64,000 bases of DNA from JACVRN01 sp036403815 (lineage in GTDB: Bacteria; Acidobacteriota; Blastocatellia; Pyrinomonadales; Pyrinomonadaceae). Below the pieces are notes generated by a model. The model saw only the letters and a list, made by a program, of their open reading frames with translations. It searched no databases and was not told the DNA's origin. Both the position numbers and the translations under genes were made by a program. The stretch covers positions 10,997 through 74,996 of the forward strand of contig DASWQH010000066.1 in assembly GCA_036403815.1 (NCBI GenBank). Reading direction: 5' to 3'. Positions 17,812 through 26,319 of the stretch are shown in pieces. Each line of letters begins with the position of its first letter. Positions within the stretch are counted from its first letter, which is position 1.

Positions 17812-17866
17812 AGGTCGGAGGCTATAGGTCAGCGGTAAAGGCTGAAATTAATCTCTGACCTACAGC
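17812..17866. repeat. Heptad hairpin H3 (degenerate)
   Basis: Stem of 12 bp with one mismatch (GCTATAGGTCAG against CTGACCTACAGC). The left side shows the words AGGTCGG, AGGCTAT, AGGTCAG. It sits between rimP and nusA, ending 11 nt before the nusA ATG. Confidence 0.65.
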
Positions 17867-17877
17867 ACTGAAAGTTT

Positions 17878-19884
17878 ATGAGCACTTCCATCGCACAAAA
17901 CATTGACGCTCTCTGTCAGGAGCAGGGTATCGAACGCGACCTGGTCATAGACGCAATGAAGGAGGCTGTCCGCGCGGCAGCCAAAAAGCAGTTCAAGTCC
18001 GGCGAAGACATACAGGTGGACTGGAATCCTGATACCGGCATAGAGCTTTCGGCCTCGAAAGTTGTCGTGGAGGAAGTCACCAACCCGGCCACAGAGATGT
18101 CTCTGGACGAGGCGAAGGAACTGGCAGGCGACGAAGTGGAAATAGGTGACGCGCTGCTGCTGCCTCTGCCGATGGAAGAACTCGGGCGCATCGCAGCCCA
18201 GACCGCCAAGCAGATTCTTTTCCAGAAAGTGCGCGACGCTGTTCGCAGCAACATCTATGAGCAATACGTGGATAAGATAGGCGATCTGGTCAACGGGTTT
18301 GTCAAACGCTTCGAGCGCGGCAACATCATCGTTGATCTGGGAAATCTGGAAGCAATACTTCCGAAATCGCAGCAGTCGCGCGGCGAACAGTGGAATCAGG
18401 GCGAGCGCATACGCGTCGTCATCAGCAACGTTTCCAAAGAATCTAAGGGGCCGCAGGTCGAAGTCTCGCGCACCAGCCCGGAGCTTCTGAAACGGTTGTT
18501 TGAAATGGAAGTGCCGGAGATTTACGACGGCACGGTCGTCATCAAATCCTGCGTGCGTGAGCCTGGAGACCGCGCCAAGATTGCTGTGATGTCTACGGAG
18601 CGTGATGTTGATCCAGTGGGCGCTTGCGTCGGCATGAAGGGCAGCCGCGTGCAGGCCATCATACGGGAGTTGCGTGGAGAGAAGATTGACATCATAGAGT
18701 GGTCGGACGAGCCTTCGGTGTTTGCCGCGAATGCCTTATCGCCCGCCAAGGTCAATCAGGTTCGCATCACCGATATTGAAAATCGGCAGATGGAAGTCAT
18801 CGTCAACGAAGACCAGCTTTCACTCGCCATAGGCAAGCGTGGACAGAACGTGCGGCTCGCATCGAAGCTCGTCGGCTGGAATATAGACATACGCAGCGAA
18901 GAAGAGATCAAGCGCGAGGTCGCGGAGCAGATGGGTGCGATTATCGCTTCGGGCGGCGCAGTTCCCCTCTCTGCCATCGAAGGACTCACGGCAGCGCAGG
19001 CAGACGCCCTCGCAGAGCACAGCATAGAAGATATTGACGCTCTCGCCGCCACCTCCGTTGACGATCTGGTGGAGTACCTTGACCTCAGTCTTGACGAAGC
19101 CGAGGAGATTCTGGCGGCGGCGAAGAACGTTATCGCCGTGCGTGATGCCAAGCGACAGGCAGGCGACGAGGCCGAGGGTGAGACGACCGGCGAAGAAGCC
19201 GCTGGCGAAGGCTCGACGGAAGGCGCGGAAGAAGCTGTTGCCGCAACCACGGAACCCGAACAGATTGAGACAGCCCCCGTAGAGACTGTAGCTGCCACAG
19301 ACGAGGATGAGCCTGCTGTGGCCGAAACGAGCCAGGGAGAGACAGAGATGGCAGACAGTGAGGAAGAAGAAGGCCAGGCGGTCGAACAGCACGCTTTCTC
19401 AGCCGAGCTTGACGTGGATGCTCGCCCCGGCGACATCAATCCGCCGCATGAGATGACTGACGAAGGCTACGACGAAGCTGTAGAGAATGGTACGCCTTAC
19501 TCAGCCGAGCCGAATATCCTTGCAGAGTATTCAGCCGATCCGGTCGCGCTTACCGAAGCCGACCCGATGACGGAAGACGAGCTGCTCCTGCAAGGTGCCG
19601 AACGCGATCTGAGGCCGGATACGATTACGCCCGCGCCCGACATTACGTCGAGCGAGGCGGCCTATATAGAAGCCGCTGGCCGTGTAGGTGAAGGAGAGCC
19701 GCCCGTCGAAGAAGAAATGGATGCGTTCTCTCCTCAAGCAGATTTTGCTTCGGAAGCATCTGCGCCCGAAGTGCAAATAAGTTCCGCTCCCGCGCCGGAG
19801 TACCGAGAAGATGTGGCCGCGCCGGTCGAGAGCGATGAAGAAGAGAAATCAATGAACTCTTCCGACGACAATGCGGCACAGTAA
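17878..19884 (+). CDS. nusA: Transcription termination/antitermination factor NusA with acidic tail
   Basis: Binds RNA polymerase and nascent RNA and modulates pausing, termination and antitermination. 668 residues: N-terminal polymerase-binding domain (1-130), S1 domain (about 135-200, GDLVNGFVKRFERGNIIVDLG), two KH domains (VGACVGMKGSRVQAI and LAIGKRGQNVRLASKL), a helix-hairpin-helix-like segment (about 360-420), then an unusual tail of about 240 residues that is very rich in Glu, Ala and Asp. Most NusA proteins end near the start of that tail. ATG 17878 has no clear Shine-Dalgarno. The tail could contact basic partners; this is inference. Confidence 0.96.
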   Translation: MSTSIAQNIDALCQEQGIERDLVIDAMKEAVRAAAKKQFKSGEDIQVDWNPDTGIELSASKVVVEEVTNPATEMSLDEAKELAGDEVEIGDALLLPLPMEELGRIAAQTAKQILFQKVRDAVRSNIYEQYVDKIGDLVNGFVKRFERGNIIVDLGNLEAILPKSQQSRGEQWNQGERIRVVISNVSKESKGPQVEVSRTSPELLKRLFEMEVPEIYDGTVVIKSCVREPGDRAKIAVMSTERDVDPVGACVGMKGSRVQAIIRELRGEKIDIIEWSDEPSVFAANALSPAKVNQVRITDIENRQMEVIVNEDQLSLAIGKRGQNVRLASKLVGWNIDIRSEEEIKREVAEQMGAIIASGGAVPLSAIEGLTAAQADALAEHSIEDIDALAATSVDDLVEYLDLSLDEAEEILAAAKNVIAVRDAKRQAGDEAEGETTGEEAAGEGSTEGAEEAVAATTEPEQIETAPVETVAATDEDEPAVAETSQGETEMADSEEEEGQAVEQHAFSAELDVDARPGDINPPHEMTDEGYDEAVENGTPYSAEPNILAEYSADPVALTEADPMTEDELLLQGAERDLRPDTITPAPDITSSEAAYIEAAGRVGEGEPPVEEEMDAFSPQADFASEASAPEVQISSAPAPEYREDVAAPVESDEEEKSMNSSDDNAAQ

Positions 19885-20061
19885 CGCAACAGGGCGTGTG
19901 CGCTTGAAAAGCGTGCAACGCTCCTCGCCTACGCCCCCTTCCCAGGGTCGGCTCTCCTGATGAGAGCGCGCTTTTAAGGGAAAGGTCGTAGGGCGAGAGA
20001 CCCAGACTATTTTCCAGAAGCGCGCGACGCCGTTTTATCCAAAGCGTCGAAGAAGGAGTGC

Positions 20062-22926
20062 ATGACCGCTCATACGTCTAAGGTTCGTCTATACGATCTG
20101 GCTAAAGAACTCAAGCTCGACACCAAGCGTCTCATCGAAGAGGTCAGACGCGAGGGTGTAGATGTGAGTGTGCCATCCAACTCTGTCTCAAAAGAGTTGG
20201 CCGACAAGATTCGCAACAAGTATTTTCCGAAGAAGGAAACTGCCGCGCCGCGCAGGATAGTGGTCGTCAAACACGCCGCGCGCCCCGTGGCCGCTCCGGC
20301 GGAAGAAGCTGCGCCTGTGGCAGTCTCCGAAGAGGCCGCGCCGGTTTCAGGTGAGCCTTACGAGCCTATCGCGGCTACTGCTGAAGCCAGTGCAGAGCCA
20401 TCTGCCGATGAAGGGCAGCCTGCGGCCAGACCTGCCTCTCGTATTCTTCTAAAGAAGAAGCCACAGCCCCCGGCACAGCGCGCAGAGCCGCCCGCTTCAA
20501 CTGCATCGCCCGTTATAGAAACTTTTGTAGAGGCGGAGCAGGCGAGCACCAACGGTGAAGGCGAGGCCGCGCCCTTCGAGCCTGCCATGTCAGAGCCAGC
20601 GCCGCCTGCGGCTGCTTTAGAGCAAGCGAGCGCGCCGCAAGCCTCTGCGCCGACCGCTGCATCTACTTCCAGTGCTCAAGCGCCTGCGCCTTCAAGACAG
20701 GTCAGAGTTCTGCGCCCGACTGCCGCAGCCTTGAGCGCGGGCATACGGCACGGCGACCGCGCACCAGCGCCAGCGCCGCCGCCTACACCTGCAAAGCCGC
20801 AGCCTTCTCCTTCGCGTGAGCGGCGCGACCGTCGTGACCGCAATGCGGGTCGCACTACGCGCGAGCCGGAGACGTTCGAGTTCAGCGGCACTCCGGGCGA
20901 GACGGCCACTCCGCAAACTGTCTACACGCCTCCGCCGGATGCGCGTCGTCGCGGTCGCTCGCGTCACAGTGGGCGTCCGGTTCCGGGCAGCGCCACCGGC
21001 CCGCGCAAGATGCCTGAAGGCAGAGGCCGTTTCGACAACGACTTTCTGCCGCCGCCGCGTGCGCTCTCTCTGGAAGACCGCATTGCCGGGCGACTTGAAG
21101 GCGGCGGCTCGACCGTCTCTACAGGCGAGCTAAAGACCGTGCGCCTTATAGAAGGATCGACCGTCAAGGAGTTCGCAGAAAAGCTGGGCATCAAGCCGAA
21201 GGACATCGTGACGCTGCTTATTCAGCGCGGAGTCTTTGCCACTATCAATCAGCCCCTGAACGATGACGTGGCGGTTGATCTGGCTCGTCGCTTCGGTTAC
21301 GAAATCACTTTCGTTCCCTTTGAAGAGATGGTCGCCGAAGAGGAGTTCGAGGAGTTGATTGCATCCGACTCGGATGATGTGGAGCTGCCGCGCGCTCCGG
21401 TTGTGACCGTCATGGGTCACGTTGATCACGGAAAGACTTCACTCTTGGACGGCATTCGCAGTACGGAAGTCGCCGCCGGTGAAGCGGGCGGCATCACGCA
21501 GCACATAGGCGCTTACAGCGTGAGCGTGCCGACCCCTGATAGTCCTGAAGCGACACGTCGCGTCGTCTTCCTTGATACACCCGGCCACGAAGCCTTCACG
21601 ATGATGCGTGCGCGCGGAGCGAAGGCGACGGACGTTGTGGTGCTGGTAGTGGCGGCGGACGACGGCGTCATGCCGCAGACGATTGAAGCCATAGAGCACG
21701 CGCGTGCCGCCAATGTGCCTATCGTCGTCGCCATCAACAAGATTGATAAGCCGGACGCCAATCCTGAGCGAGTCAAGCAGGAGTTGGCCGGACATGCCCT
21801 GACGCCGGTCGAGTGGGGCGGCGACACCGAAATGGTTGCCGTCTCCGCCAAGCAGCACAAGAATCTGGATAACCTGCTTGAGACCATCCTGCTCACGGCA
21901 GACATTCTCAATCTGAAAGCCAGCCCGACGCGTCTCGCTTCGGGTGTCGTGCTCGAAGCCAAGCTGGATAGAGGTCGCGGCTCGGTCGCAACCGTGCTCG
22001 TACAGCAGGGTACGCTGCGCGTAGGCGATCCCTTCATCGTCGGCCAAATCTTCGGCAAGGTGCGAGCCATGTTCGACGATCGAGGACAGGCGGTGACGGA
22101 AGCAGGGCCTGCAACGCCCGTAGAAGTTCTGGGACTTCAGGGCGTGCCGCAGGCGGGCGAGGCTTTCCAGGTCGTCGCCGACATCACAAAGGCGCAGCAG
22201 ATTTCGCATCACCGCCAGATGATCAATCGCCAGGCGACGCTGGCGCAGACCACCAAGCGCGGTATAGAAGCCCTCGGACAAACAGAGATCAAGGAACTGC
22301 TCGTGGTCATCAAGGCAGACGTGCAGGGTTCCGTAGAAGTCTTGAAGTCCACCTTGCAGAAGCTTTCGACCGAGGTGGTCAAGGTGAAAGTGATTCGCTC
22401 CGGCGTGGGCGCAATCACGGAATCCGATGTGCTGCTGGCTTCTGCGACGCAGGCCGAAAATACAAACAAGGCCGTCGTCATCATAGGCTTCAACGTGCGC
22501 CCGGAATCGCGCGCCGCAGACCTTGCCAAGCAGGAGAACGTAGACATACGCCTGCACTCGATTATTTACAAGGTCGAAGAAGAGATACGCGCCGCTATGA
22601 TCGGCATGCTCGAAGCGGTGGAGAAGGAACTCATCCTTGGCAAAGCGGCTGTGCGCGAAGTCTTCCGCGTGCCGCGCGCAGGCGTGATTGCAGGCTGCAT
22701 GGTCTTGGACGGCGTCATTCGCCGCAACGCCCGTGCCCGACTGATACGCGACGGCGTAGTCTCATGGGAAGGCGGCATCGCGTCTTTGCGCCGGTTCAAA
22801 GAGGATGTAGGAGAAGTCCGCGAGGGCTTCGAGTGCGGTATTGCCCTCGAAAACTTCAACGACATCAAGGTCGGCGACCAGATCGAAGCGTTCATCATCG
22901 AGAAGGTCGCGGCCACAGAACTATAG
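20062..22926 (+). CDS. infB: Translation initiation factor IF-2
   Basis: GTPase that delivers initiator tRNA to the 30S subunit. 954 residues. The N-terminal IF2_N domain (VRLYDLAKELKLDTKRL) is followed by a long Ala/Pro/Glu- and Arg-rich linker (to about residue 330), a second IF2_N domain (VKEFAEKLGIKPKDIV), then the G domain: VTVMGHVDHGKTSLLD (about 446), DTPGHEAF (about 503) and NKIDK (about 558). The C-terminal domains for 50S and fMet-tRNA binding complete the protein. AAGGAG is 5 nt before the ATG. The stop lies at the edge of hairpin H4. Confidence 0.97.
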   Translation: MTAHTSKVRLYDLAKELKLDTKRLIEEVRREGVDVSVPSNSVSKELADKIRNKYFPKKETAAPRRIVVVKHAARPVAAPAEEAAPVAVSEEAAPVSGEPYEPIAATAEASAEPSADEGQPAARPASRILLKKKPQPPAQRAEPPASTASPVIETFVEAEQASTNGEGEAAPFEPAMSEPAPPAAALEQASAPQASAPTAASTSSAQAPAPSRQVRVLRPTAAALSAGIRHGDRAPAPAPPPTPAKPQPSPSRERRDRRDRNAGRTTREPETFEFSGTPGETATPQTVYTPPPDARRRGRSRHSGRPVPGSATGPRKMPEGRGRFDNDFLPPPRALSLEDRIAGRLEGGGSTVSTGELKTVRLIEGSTVKEFAEKLGIKPKDIVTLLIQRGVFATINQPLNDDVAVDLARRFGYEITFVPFEEMVAEEEFEELIASDSDDVELPRAPVVTVMGHVDHGKTSLLDGIRSTEVAAGEAGGITQHIGAYSVSVPTPDSPEATRRVVFLDTPGHEAFTMMRARGAKATDVVVLVVAADDGVMPQTIEAIEHARAANVPIVVAINKIDKPDANPERVKQELAGHALTPVEWGGDTEMVAVSAKQHKNLDNLLETILLTADILNLKASPTRLASGVVLEAKLDRGRGSVATVLVQQGTLRVGDPFIVGQIFGKVRAMFDDRGQAVTEAGPATPVEVLGLQGVPQAGEAFQVVADITKAQQISHHRQMINRQATLAQTTKRGIEALGQTEIKELLVVIKADVQGSVEVLKSTLQKLSTEVVKVKVIRSGVGAITESDVLLASATQAENTNKAVVIIGFNVRPESRAADLAKQENVDIRLHSIIYKVEEEIRAAMIGMLEAVEKELILGKAAVREVFRVPRAGVIAGCMVLDGVIRRNARARLIRDGVVSWEGGIASLRRFKEDVGEVREGFECGIALENFNDIKVGDQIEAFIIEKVAATEL

Positions 22927-23003
22927 AGGACAGAGGACAGAGGTTAGAGGTTAGTAGTTGACTTTCTTTTTACTAATCTCTGACCTCTAACCTCTAATCA
23001 CTG
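22926..23003. repeat. Heptad hairpin H4
   Basis: Words AGAGGAC, AGAGGAC, AGAGGTT, AGAGGTT form the left arm; the right arm matches about 21 of 25 positions. It begins at the infB stop and ends 5 nt before the rbfA ATG, leaving no Shine-Dalgarno for rbfA. Confidence 0.88.
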
Positions 23004-23007
23004 TTTT

Positions 23008-23412
23008 ATGCGTAGGGCTGATAAGGTTGCCGATCTGCTGCGGGAAGAGATTACGCAGATCGTCGGTTATGAATTGGAAGACCCGCGTCTTGAAGCGGTC
23101 ACGGTAACGGACGTTCGCGTGTCGGACAACTTACGCGATGCGCGTGTCTTTGTGACCGTCAGCGGTAGCGAAGACGAGGCCAAGGCGGCACTCGCTGCGC
23201 TACGTCACGCGGCGCAATATGTGCGCAAGCAACTGATTCTAGCGCTCGACCTGGCACACGCCCCGGAGCTTCATTTTGTGCGCGACAAGGTGGAAGAGCG
23301 CGGCGCTCGCGTCGATCAACTGCTCAGTGAGATCGGGCGCGAGCTTGAACACAGAGATTCGGAAGAAAGGATGAATGATGGAGGCAGAATGCAGAATGAT
23401 GATAAAGCATAG
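23008..23412 (+). CDS. rbfA: Ribosome-binding factor A
   Basis: Late-stage 30S maturation factor with a KH-like fold. 134 residues; landmarks are RADKVADLLREEITQIV, DPRLEAVTVTDVRVSDNLRDA and LHFVRDKVEERGARVDQLL. The conserved protein ends near residue 116; the last 18 residues (ending RMQNDDKA) are encoded by the left arm of hairpin H5, an appended tail. The start lies directly behind hairpin H4 with no Shine-Dalgarno, so initiation may depend on the hairpin or on coupling to infB. Confidence 0.95.
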   Translation: MRRADKVADLLREEITQIVGYELEDPRLEAVTVTDVRVSDNLRDARVFVTVSGSEDEAKAALAALRHAAQYVRKQLILALDLAHAPELHFVRDKVEERGARVDQLLSEIGRELEHRDSEERMNDGGRMQNDDKA

Positions 23413-23450
23413 TTCTTTAATTCATCACTCTGCATTCTGCCTTCATCTTT
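23376..23450. repeat. Heptad hairpin H5 (overlaps rbfA 3' end)
   Basis: Arms of about 27 nt with words GGCAGAA, TGCAGAA, TGATGAT. The left arm is inside the rbfA coding region, including the codons of its tail, and the right arm ends 11 nt before the next start. Confidence 0.9.
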
Positions 23451-23460
23451 TGCTTTTACA

Positions 23461-24510
23461 ATGTTGAGTCAAGTCGTCGAGCTGGTCGAGTCAAAGCGGC
23501 GCTTTGCGATCACCTCGCACCTTCGCCCCGATGGTGATGGACTGGGTTCTTCGCTGGGTCTTTACTGGTTGCTGAAAGCGCTGGATAAAGAGCCTGAAGT
23601 TATCATGCACGACCCCGTCCCGCACGCCTATCAAAAACTCCCCGGCACCGAAAACGTGCGTGTCACCGAACGCATTGATAAGGAGTATGACGCGGTCTTC
23701 GTCATCGAATGCTCCGACATTACACGCCCCGGCCTCATCGATCTCGAAAAACAGTTTGTCGTCAATATAGATCACCATTCGACCAGCGCGCTCTTCGGCT
23801 CAGTCAACTGGATTGACCCGACCGCATCCGCTGTCGGCGAGATGATCTACAACCTGTGCAAGGCTGTAGGCGTGCGTGTGACCCGTGAGATAGCCGAATG
23901 CGTCTATACGGCTCTCATCACCGACACAGGCTCTTTCCACTACTCGAACACATCGGAGCGCACCTTCAAGGTAGCCTCAGAGCTTGTGCGCGCAGGGGTG
24001 AAGCCCGCTAAGATTTCGCAGGCAGTGTTTTCGAGCTACCCCTGGAGCAAGATTGAGCTGCTCGGCGAAGTCCTTGCGACCGTCAAGCGTGATCCTTCGG
24101 GTCGCGTGGCCTGGATGCGGCAGACTATTGAGATGCAGGAGCGCGCCCAGGCGGCGGAAGAGGACGGGGACGGCTTCGTCAACTACCCTTTGACCTGCGA
24201 TAAGGTCGAAGCCGTGGCGTTTCTCAAAGAGAGTACGCCCGGCGTCTATCGCGCAAGCCTACGGTCAAAAGGCGACATCAATGTGGCGCGCATCGCAGAG
24301 AAATTCGGCGGCGGCGGCCACCGCAATGCCGCAGGCTGCACGCTCACAGGAAGCTGGGAAGCTGCTGAGGAGCAGGTTGTCAATCTCCTGCGCGAAGCGG
24401 TCGAGCGCCGTAACGGCGAGCGCGACAATGAAGACGCAGAAGAAGTCATCCTACACACCGAAAAGCAGAGGTCAGAGGTCAGAGGTCAGAGGCCAGAAGT
24501 CAGAGGTTAG
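23461..24510 (+). CDS. DHH-family phosphoesterase, NrnA-type
   Basis: Likely nanoRNase/pAp phosphatase, which degrades short RNA oligomers or 3'-phosphoadenosine 5'-phosphate using metal ions. 349 residues with DHH-family motifs: HLRPDGDGLGSS (about residue 20), ECSD (about 83), IDHHSTS (about 101), and the DHHA1 motif FGGGGHRNAAGC (about 281). Its place after rbfA is a common gene order. The last 15 residues (KQRSEVRGQRPEVRG) are encoded by hairpin H6 and look like an added repeat tail. No Shine-Dalgarno before the ATG. Confidence 0.9.
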   Translation: MLSQVVELVESKRRFAITSHLRPDGDGLGSSLGLYWLLKALDKEPEVIMHDPVPHAYQKLPGTENVRVTERIDKEYDAVFVIECSDITRPGLIDLEKQFVVNIDHHSTSALFGSVNWIDPTASAVGEMIYNLCKAVGVRVTREIAECVYTALITDTGSFHYSNTSERTFKVASELVRAGVKPAKISQAVFSSYPWSKIELLGEVLATVKRDPSGRVAWMRQTIEMQERAQAAEEDGDGFVNYPLTCDKVEAVAFLKESTPGVYRASLRSKGDINVARIAEKFGGGGHRNAAGCTLTGSWEAAEEQVVNLLREAVERRNGERDNEDAEEVILHTEKQRSEVRGQRPEVRG

Positions 24511-24558
24511 TTTTCATTTCTTTTACTAACCTCTAGCCTCTGACCTCTGACCTCTATT
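24467..24558. repeat. Heptad hairpin H6 (overlaps end of DHH gene)
   Basis: Tandem words AGAGGTC (three times), AGAGGCC, AGAAGTC, AGAGGTT in the left arm; the right arm matches inverted but is one word shorter. The left arm holds the last codons and stop of the DHH gene; the right arm ends 6 nt before the cobO ATG. Confidence 0.92.
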
Positions 24559-24564
24559 TTTGTC

Positions 24565-25143
24565 ATGTCTGGAAAAGAGAAGCGGTACAAGTGGCGGCGC
24601 GAGGATTACAGGGAGAAGACTCGCGGGCTGCTCATGGTCAATACGGGCAATGGTAAGGGAAAGACTACGTGCGCGCTCGGGCTGATGATGCGTGCGGCGG
24701 GGCAGGGGCTTCACTGCTGCATGATTCAATTCATCAAGTCGAAAACGGATCGTTACGGCGAGCACGCTGCCGCCGAAAAGCTGGGCATCGAAGTGCATAC
24801 GATGGGCGACGGGTTCACTTGGGACACTAAGAATCCTGAGCAGGACGAACGGACGGCGCTGACGACATGGGCTATGTGCGTCGAGAAGATGAGAAGCGGC
24901 GACTATGACCTTCTGGTCTTCGACGAGCTGGTTTACGTCTTAAGCTACGGAATGCTCTCGACCGAAGAAGTCCTTGAAGAGATTCGTGCCGTTCGTGCCG
25001 CGCAACCGGCGCTTCACATCGTCCTGACCGGACGCGACGCGCCCGCCGCACTCATCGAAGCGGCAGACCTCGTAACCGAGATGCGCGAGATCAAGCATCC
25101 CTTCAACGCGGGCATCTTCGCCCAGCAGGGAATAGAATTTTAA
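24565..25143 (+). CDS. cobO: Cob(I)yrinic acid a,c-diamide adenosyltransferase
   Basis: Transfers the adenosyl group of ATP to cob(I)alamin precursors in cobamide synthesis or salvage; cytoplasmic. 192 residues, the usual length of the CobA/CobO/BtuR family, with P-loop NTGNGKGKTT (residues 26-35), MIQFIKSK, and DLLVFDELVYVLSYGML. The C-terminal LVTEMREIKHPFNAGI is also typical. No other cobalamin genes or cobalamin riboswitch are visible here. Starts directly behind hairpin H6 without a Shine-Dalgarno. Confidence 0.95.
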   Translation: MSGKEKRYKWRREDYREKTRGLLMVNTGNGKGKTTCALGLMMRAAGQGLHCCMIQFIKSKTDRYGEHAAAEKLGIEVHTMGDGFTWDTKNPEQDERTALTTWAMCVEKMRSGDYDLLVFDELVYVLSYGMLSTEEVLEEIRAVRAAQPALHIVLTGRDAPAALIEAADLVTEMREIKHPFNAGIFAQQGIEF

Positions 25144-25224
25144 GGCAAAATTAAAAAGGCAAAAGGCAAAAGTGAAGAAGCTTCGTCCCTTACTTTTTGC
25201 CTTTTGCCTTTTTAATTTTGCCTT
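25142..25224. repeat. Heptad hairpin H7
   Basis: Nearly perfect arms of about 36 nt with words AAGGCAA, AATTAAA, AAGGCAA, AAGGCAA. It starts in the cobO stop codon. A-rich on one arm and T-rich on the other, so a cruciform or terminator-like structure is plausible. Confidence 0.92.
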
Positions 25225-25290
25225 CCCTTATGTTACCCTTTGCCACGTCATTGAAAGTTCGTCTTCAAAAAAATCTGAGCCGATAGATGC

Positions 25291-25355
25291 AGACAGCGGG
25301 CGGCAGAAGATGTATTAATTCATCCTTCTGCATTCTGACTTCTGCCTTGCGTTTC
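25291..25355. repeat. Heptad hairpin H8 (unequal arms)
   Basis: Right arm has words CTTCTGC, ATTCTGA, CTTCTGC; the left arm matches only its outer and inner parts and lacks about 15 nt in the middle, about two words. Ends one nucleotide before the accD ATG. Confidence 0.7.
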
Positions 25356-25356
25356 A

Positions 25357-26259
25357 ATGCCTTGGTTTAGTAAAAAGCGTCGGCAGCTTGAAAGCGTGCC
25401 CGCCGAAGAGAGACGTGTCAAAACCGAGGGCATCTTTGTCAAATGCCTTGAGTGCGACGCAGCGCTCTTCAAGCCTGATCTTGAAGAGTCTCTACAGGTC
25501 TGCCAGAACTGCGGCTATCACTTTCGTCTTGACGCGCGTGCGCGCCTGGGAATTCTTTTCGACGACAGTGCTTATGAAGAGCTGGACTCGGAAGTCATCT
25601 CGGTTGACCCTCTTGATTTCGTAGACAGCAAGCCTTACCCGCAACGGCTCAAACAGGCTCAGGATGTTTCCGGCCTGCCGGAAGCAGTCATCAACGGGCG
25701 CGGGCGCGTCGGCGGCCATCTGGTTTACGCTGCCGCGATGGACATGCTGTTCATAGGCGGCTCTATGGGGTCGGCTGTCGGCGAGAAAATAACCAGGCTG
25801 ATAGAGCGCGCTCTGGATGATCGCGCCGCCGTCATCATCTTCGCCGCATCGGGCGGAGCGCGTATGCAGGAAGGCGCGCTGTCTTTGATGCAGATGGCTA
25901 AAATCTCTGCTGCGCTGGCGCAACTCGATGAGGCAAGGCTTCCCTTCATCTCCATCTTGACAGATCCTACGACGGGCGGCGTGACCGCAAGCTTTGCTAT
26001 GCTCGGCGACATCATCATCGCCGAACCGAAGGCGCTCATAGGATTCGCAGGCCCGCGCGTTATAGAGCAGACGATTCGTGAAAAGCTTCCGAAGGATTTT
26101 CAACGCTCCGAATTCCTTCTGGATCACGGCATGGTTGACGACATCATCGACCGCCGAGAGATGCGCGACTACATCATCAAGCTCCTCAACTTCATGATGA
26201 ACCCAGACCTCAACCGCGAGCCGGAAACAGAGATAAGTCTACGAGCAAGTAAATCGTGA
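25357..26259 (+). CDS. accD: Acetyl-CoA carboxylase carboxyltransferase subunit beta
   Basis: Forms malonyl-CoA for fatty acid synthesis together with AccA. 300 residues. The N-terminal zinc ribbon uses Cys30, Cys33, Cys49 and Cys52; the carboxyltransferase core carries FIGGSMGSAVGEKI, ASGGARMQEG, TDPTTGGVTASFA and GFAGPRVIEQTI. The stop codon lies in the left arm of hairpin H9. The start is directly behind hairpin H8 with no Shine-Dalgarno. accA is not in the window. The folC neighbour is common for accD. Confidence 0.97.
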   Translation: MPWFSKKRRQLESVPAEERRVKTEGIFVKCLECDAALFKPDLEESLQVCQNCGYHFRLDARARLGILFDDSAYEELDSEVISVDPLDFVDSKPYPQRLKQAQDVSGLPEAVINGRGRVGGHLVYAAAMDMLFIGGSMGSAVGEKITRLIERALDDRAAVIIFAASGGARMQEGALSLMQMAKISAALAQLDEARLPFISILTDPTTGGVTASFAMLGDIIIAEPKALIGFAGPRVIEQTIREKLPKDFQRSEFLLDHGMVDDIIDRREMRDYIIKLLNFMMNPDLNREPETEISLRASKS

Positions 26260-26319
26260 ATCGTAAATCGTAAATAGAAAAACCGCTCTTATCCATTCAC
26301 GATTTACGATTTACGAAAT
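26252..26319. repeat. Heptad hairpin H9 (accD stop to folC start)
   Basis: Words AATCGTG, AATCGTA, AATCGTA on the left, matched inverted on the right; includes the accD stop and ends at the base before the folC ATG. Confidence 0.92.

Noticed and set aside
21439..22557. Long open frame on the minus strand inside infB
   Set aside because: It is the antisense shadow of a conserved GTPase gene and has no recognisable domain.
24511..24565. Cobalamin riboswitch before cobO
   Set aside because: The space is occupied by hairpin H6 and is too short for the riboswitch.
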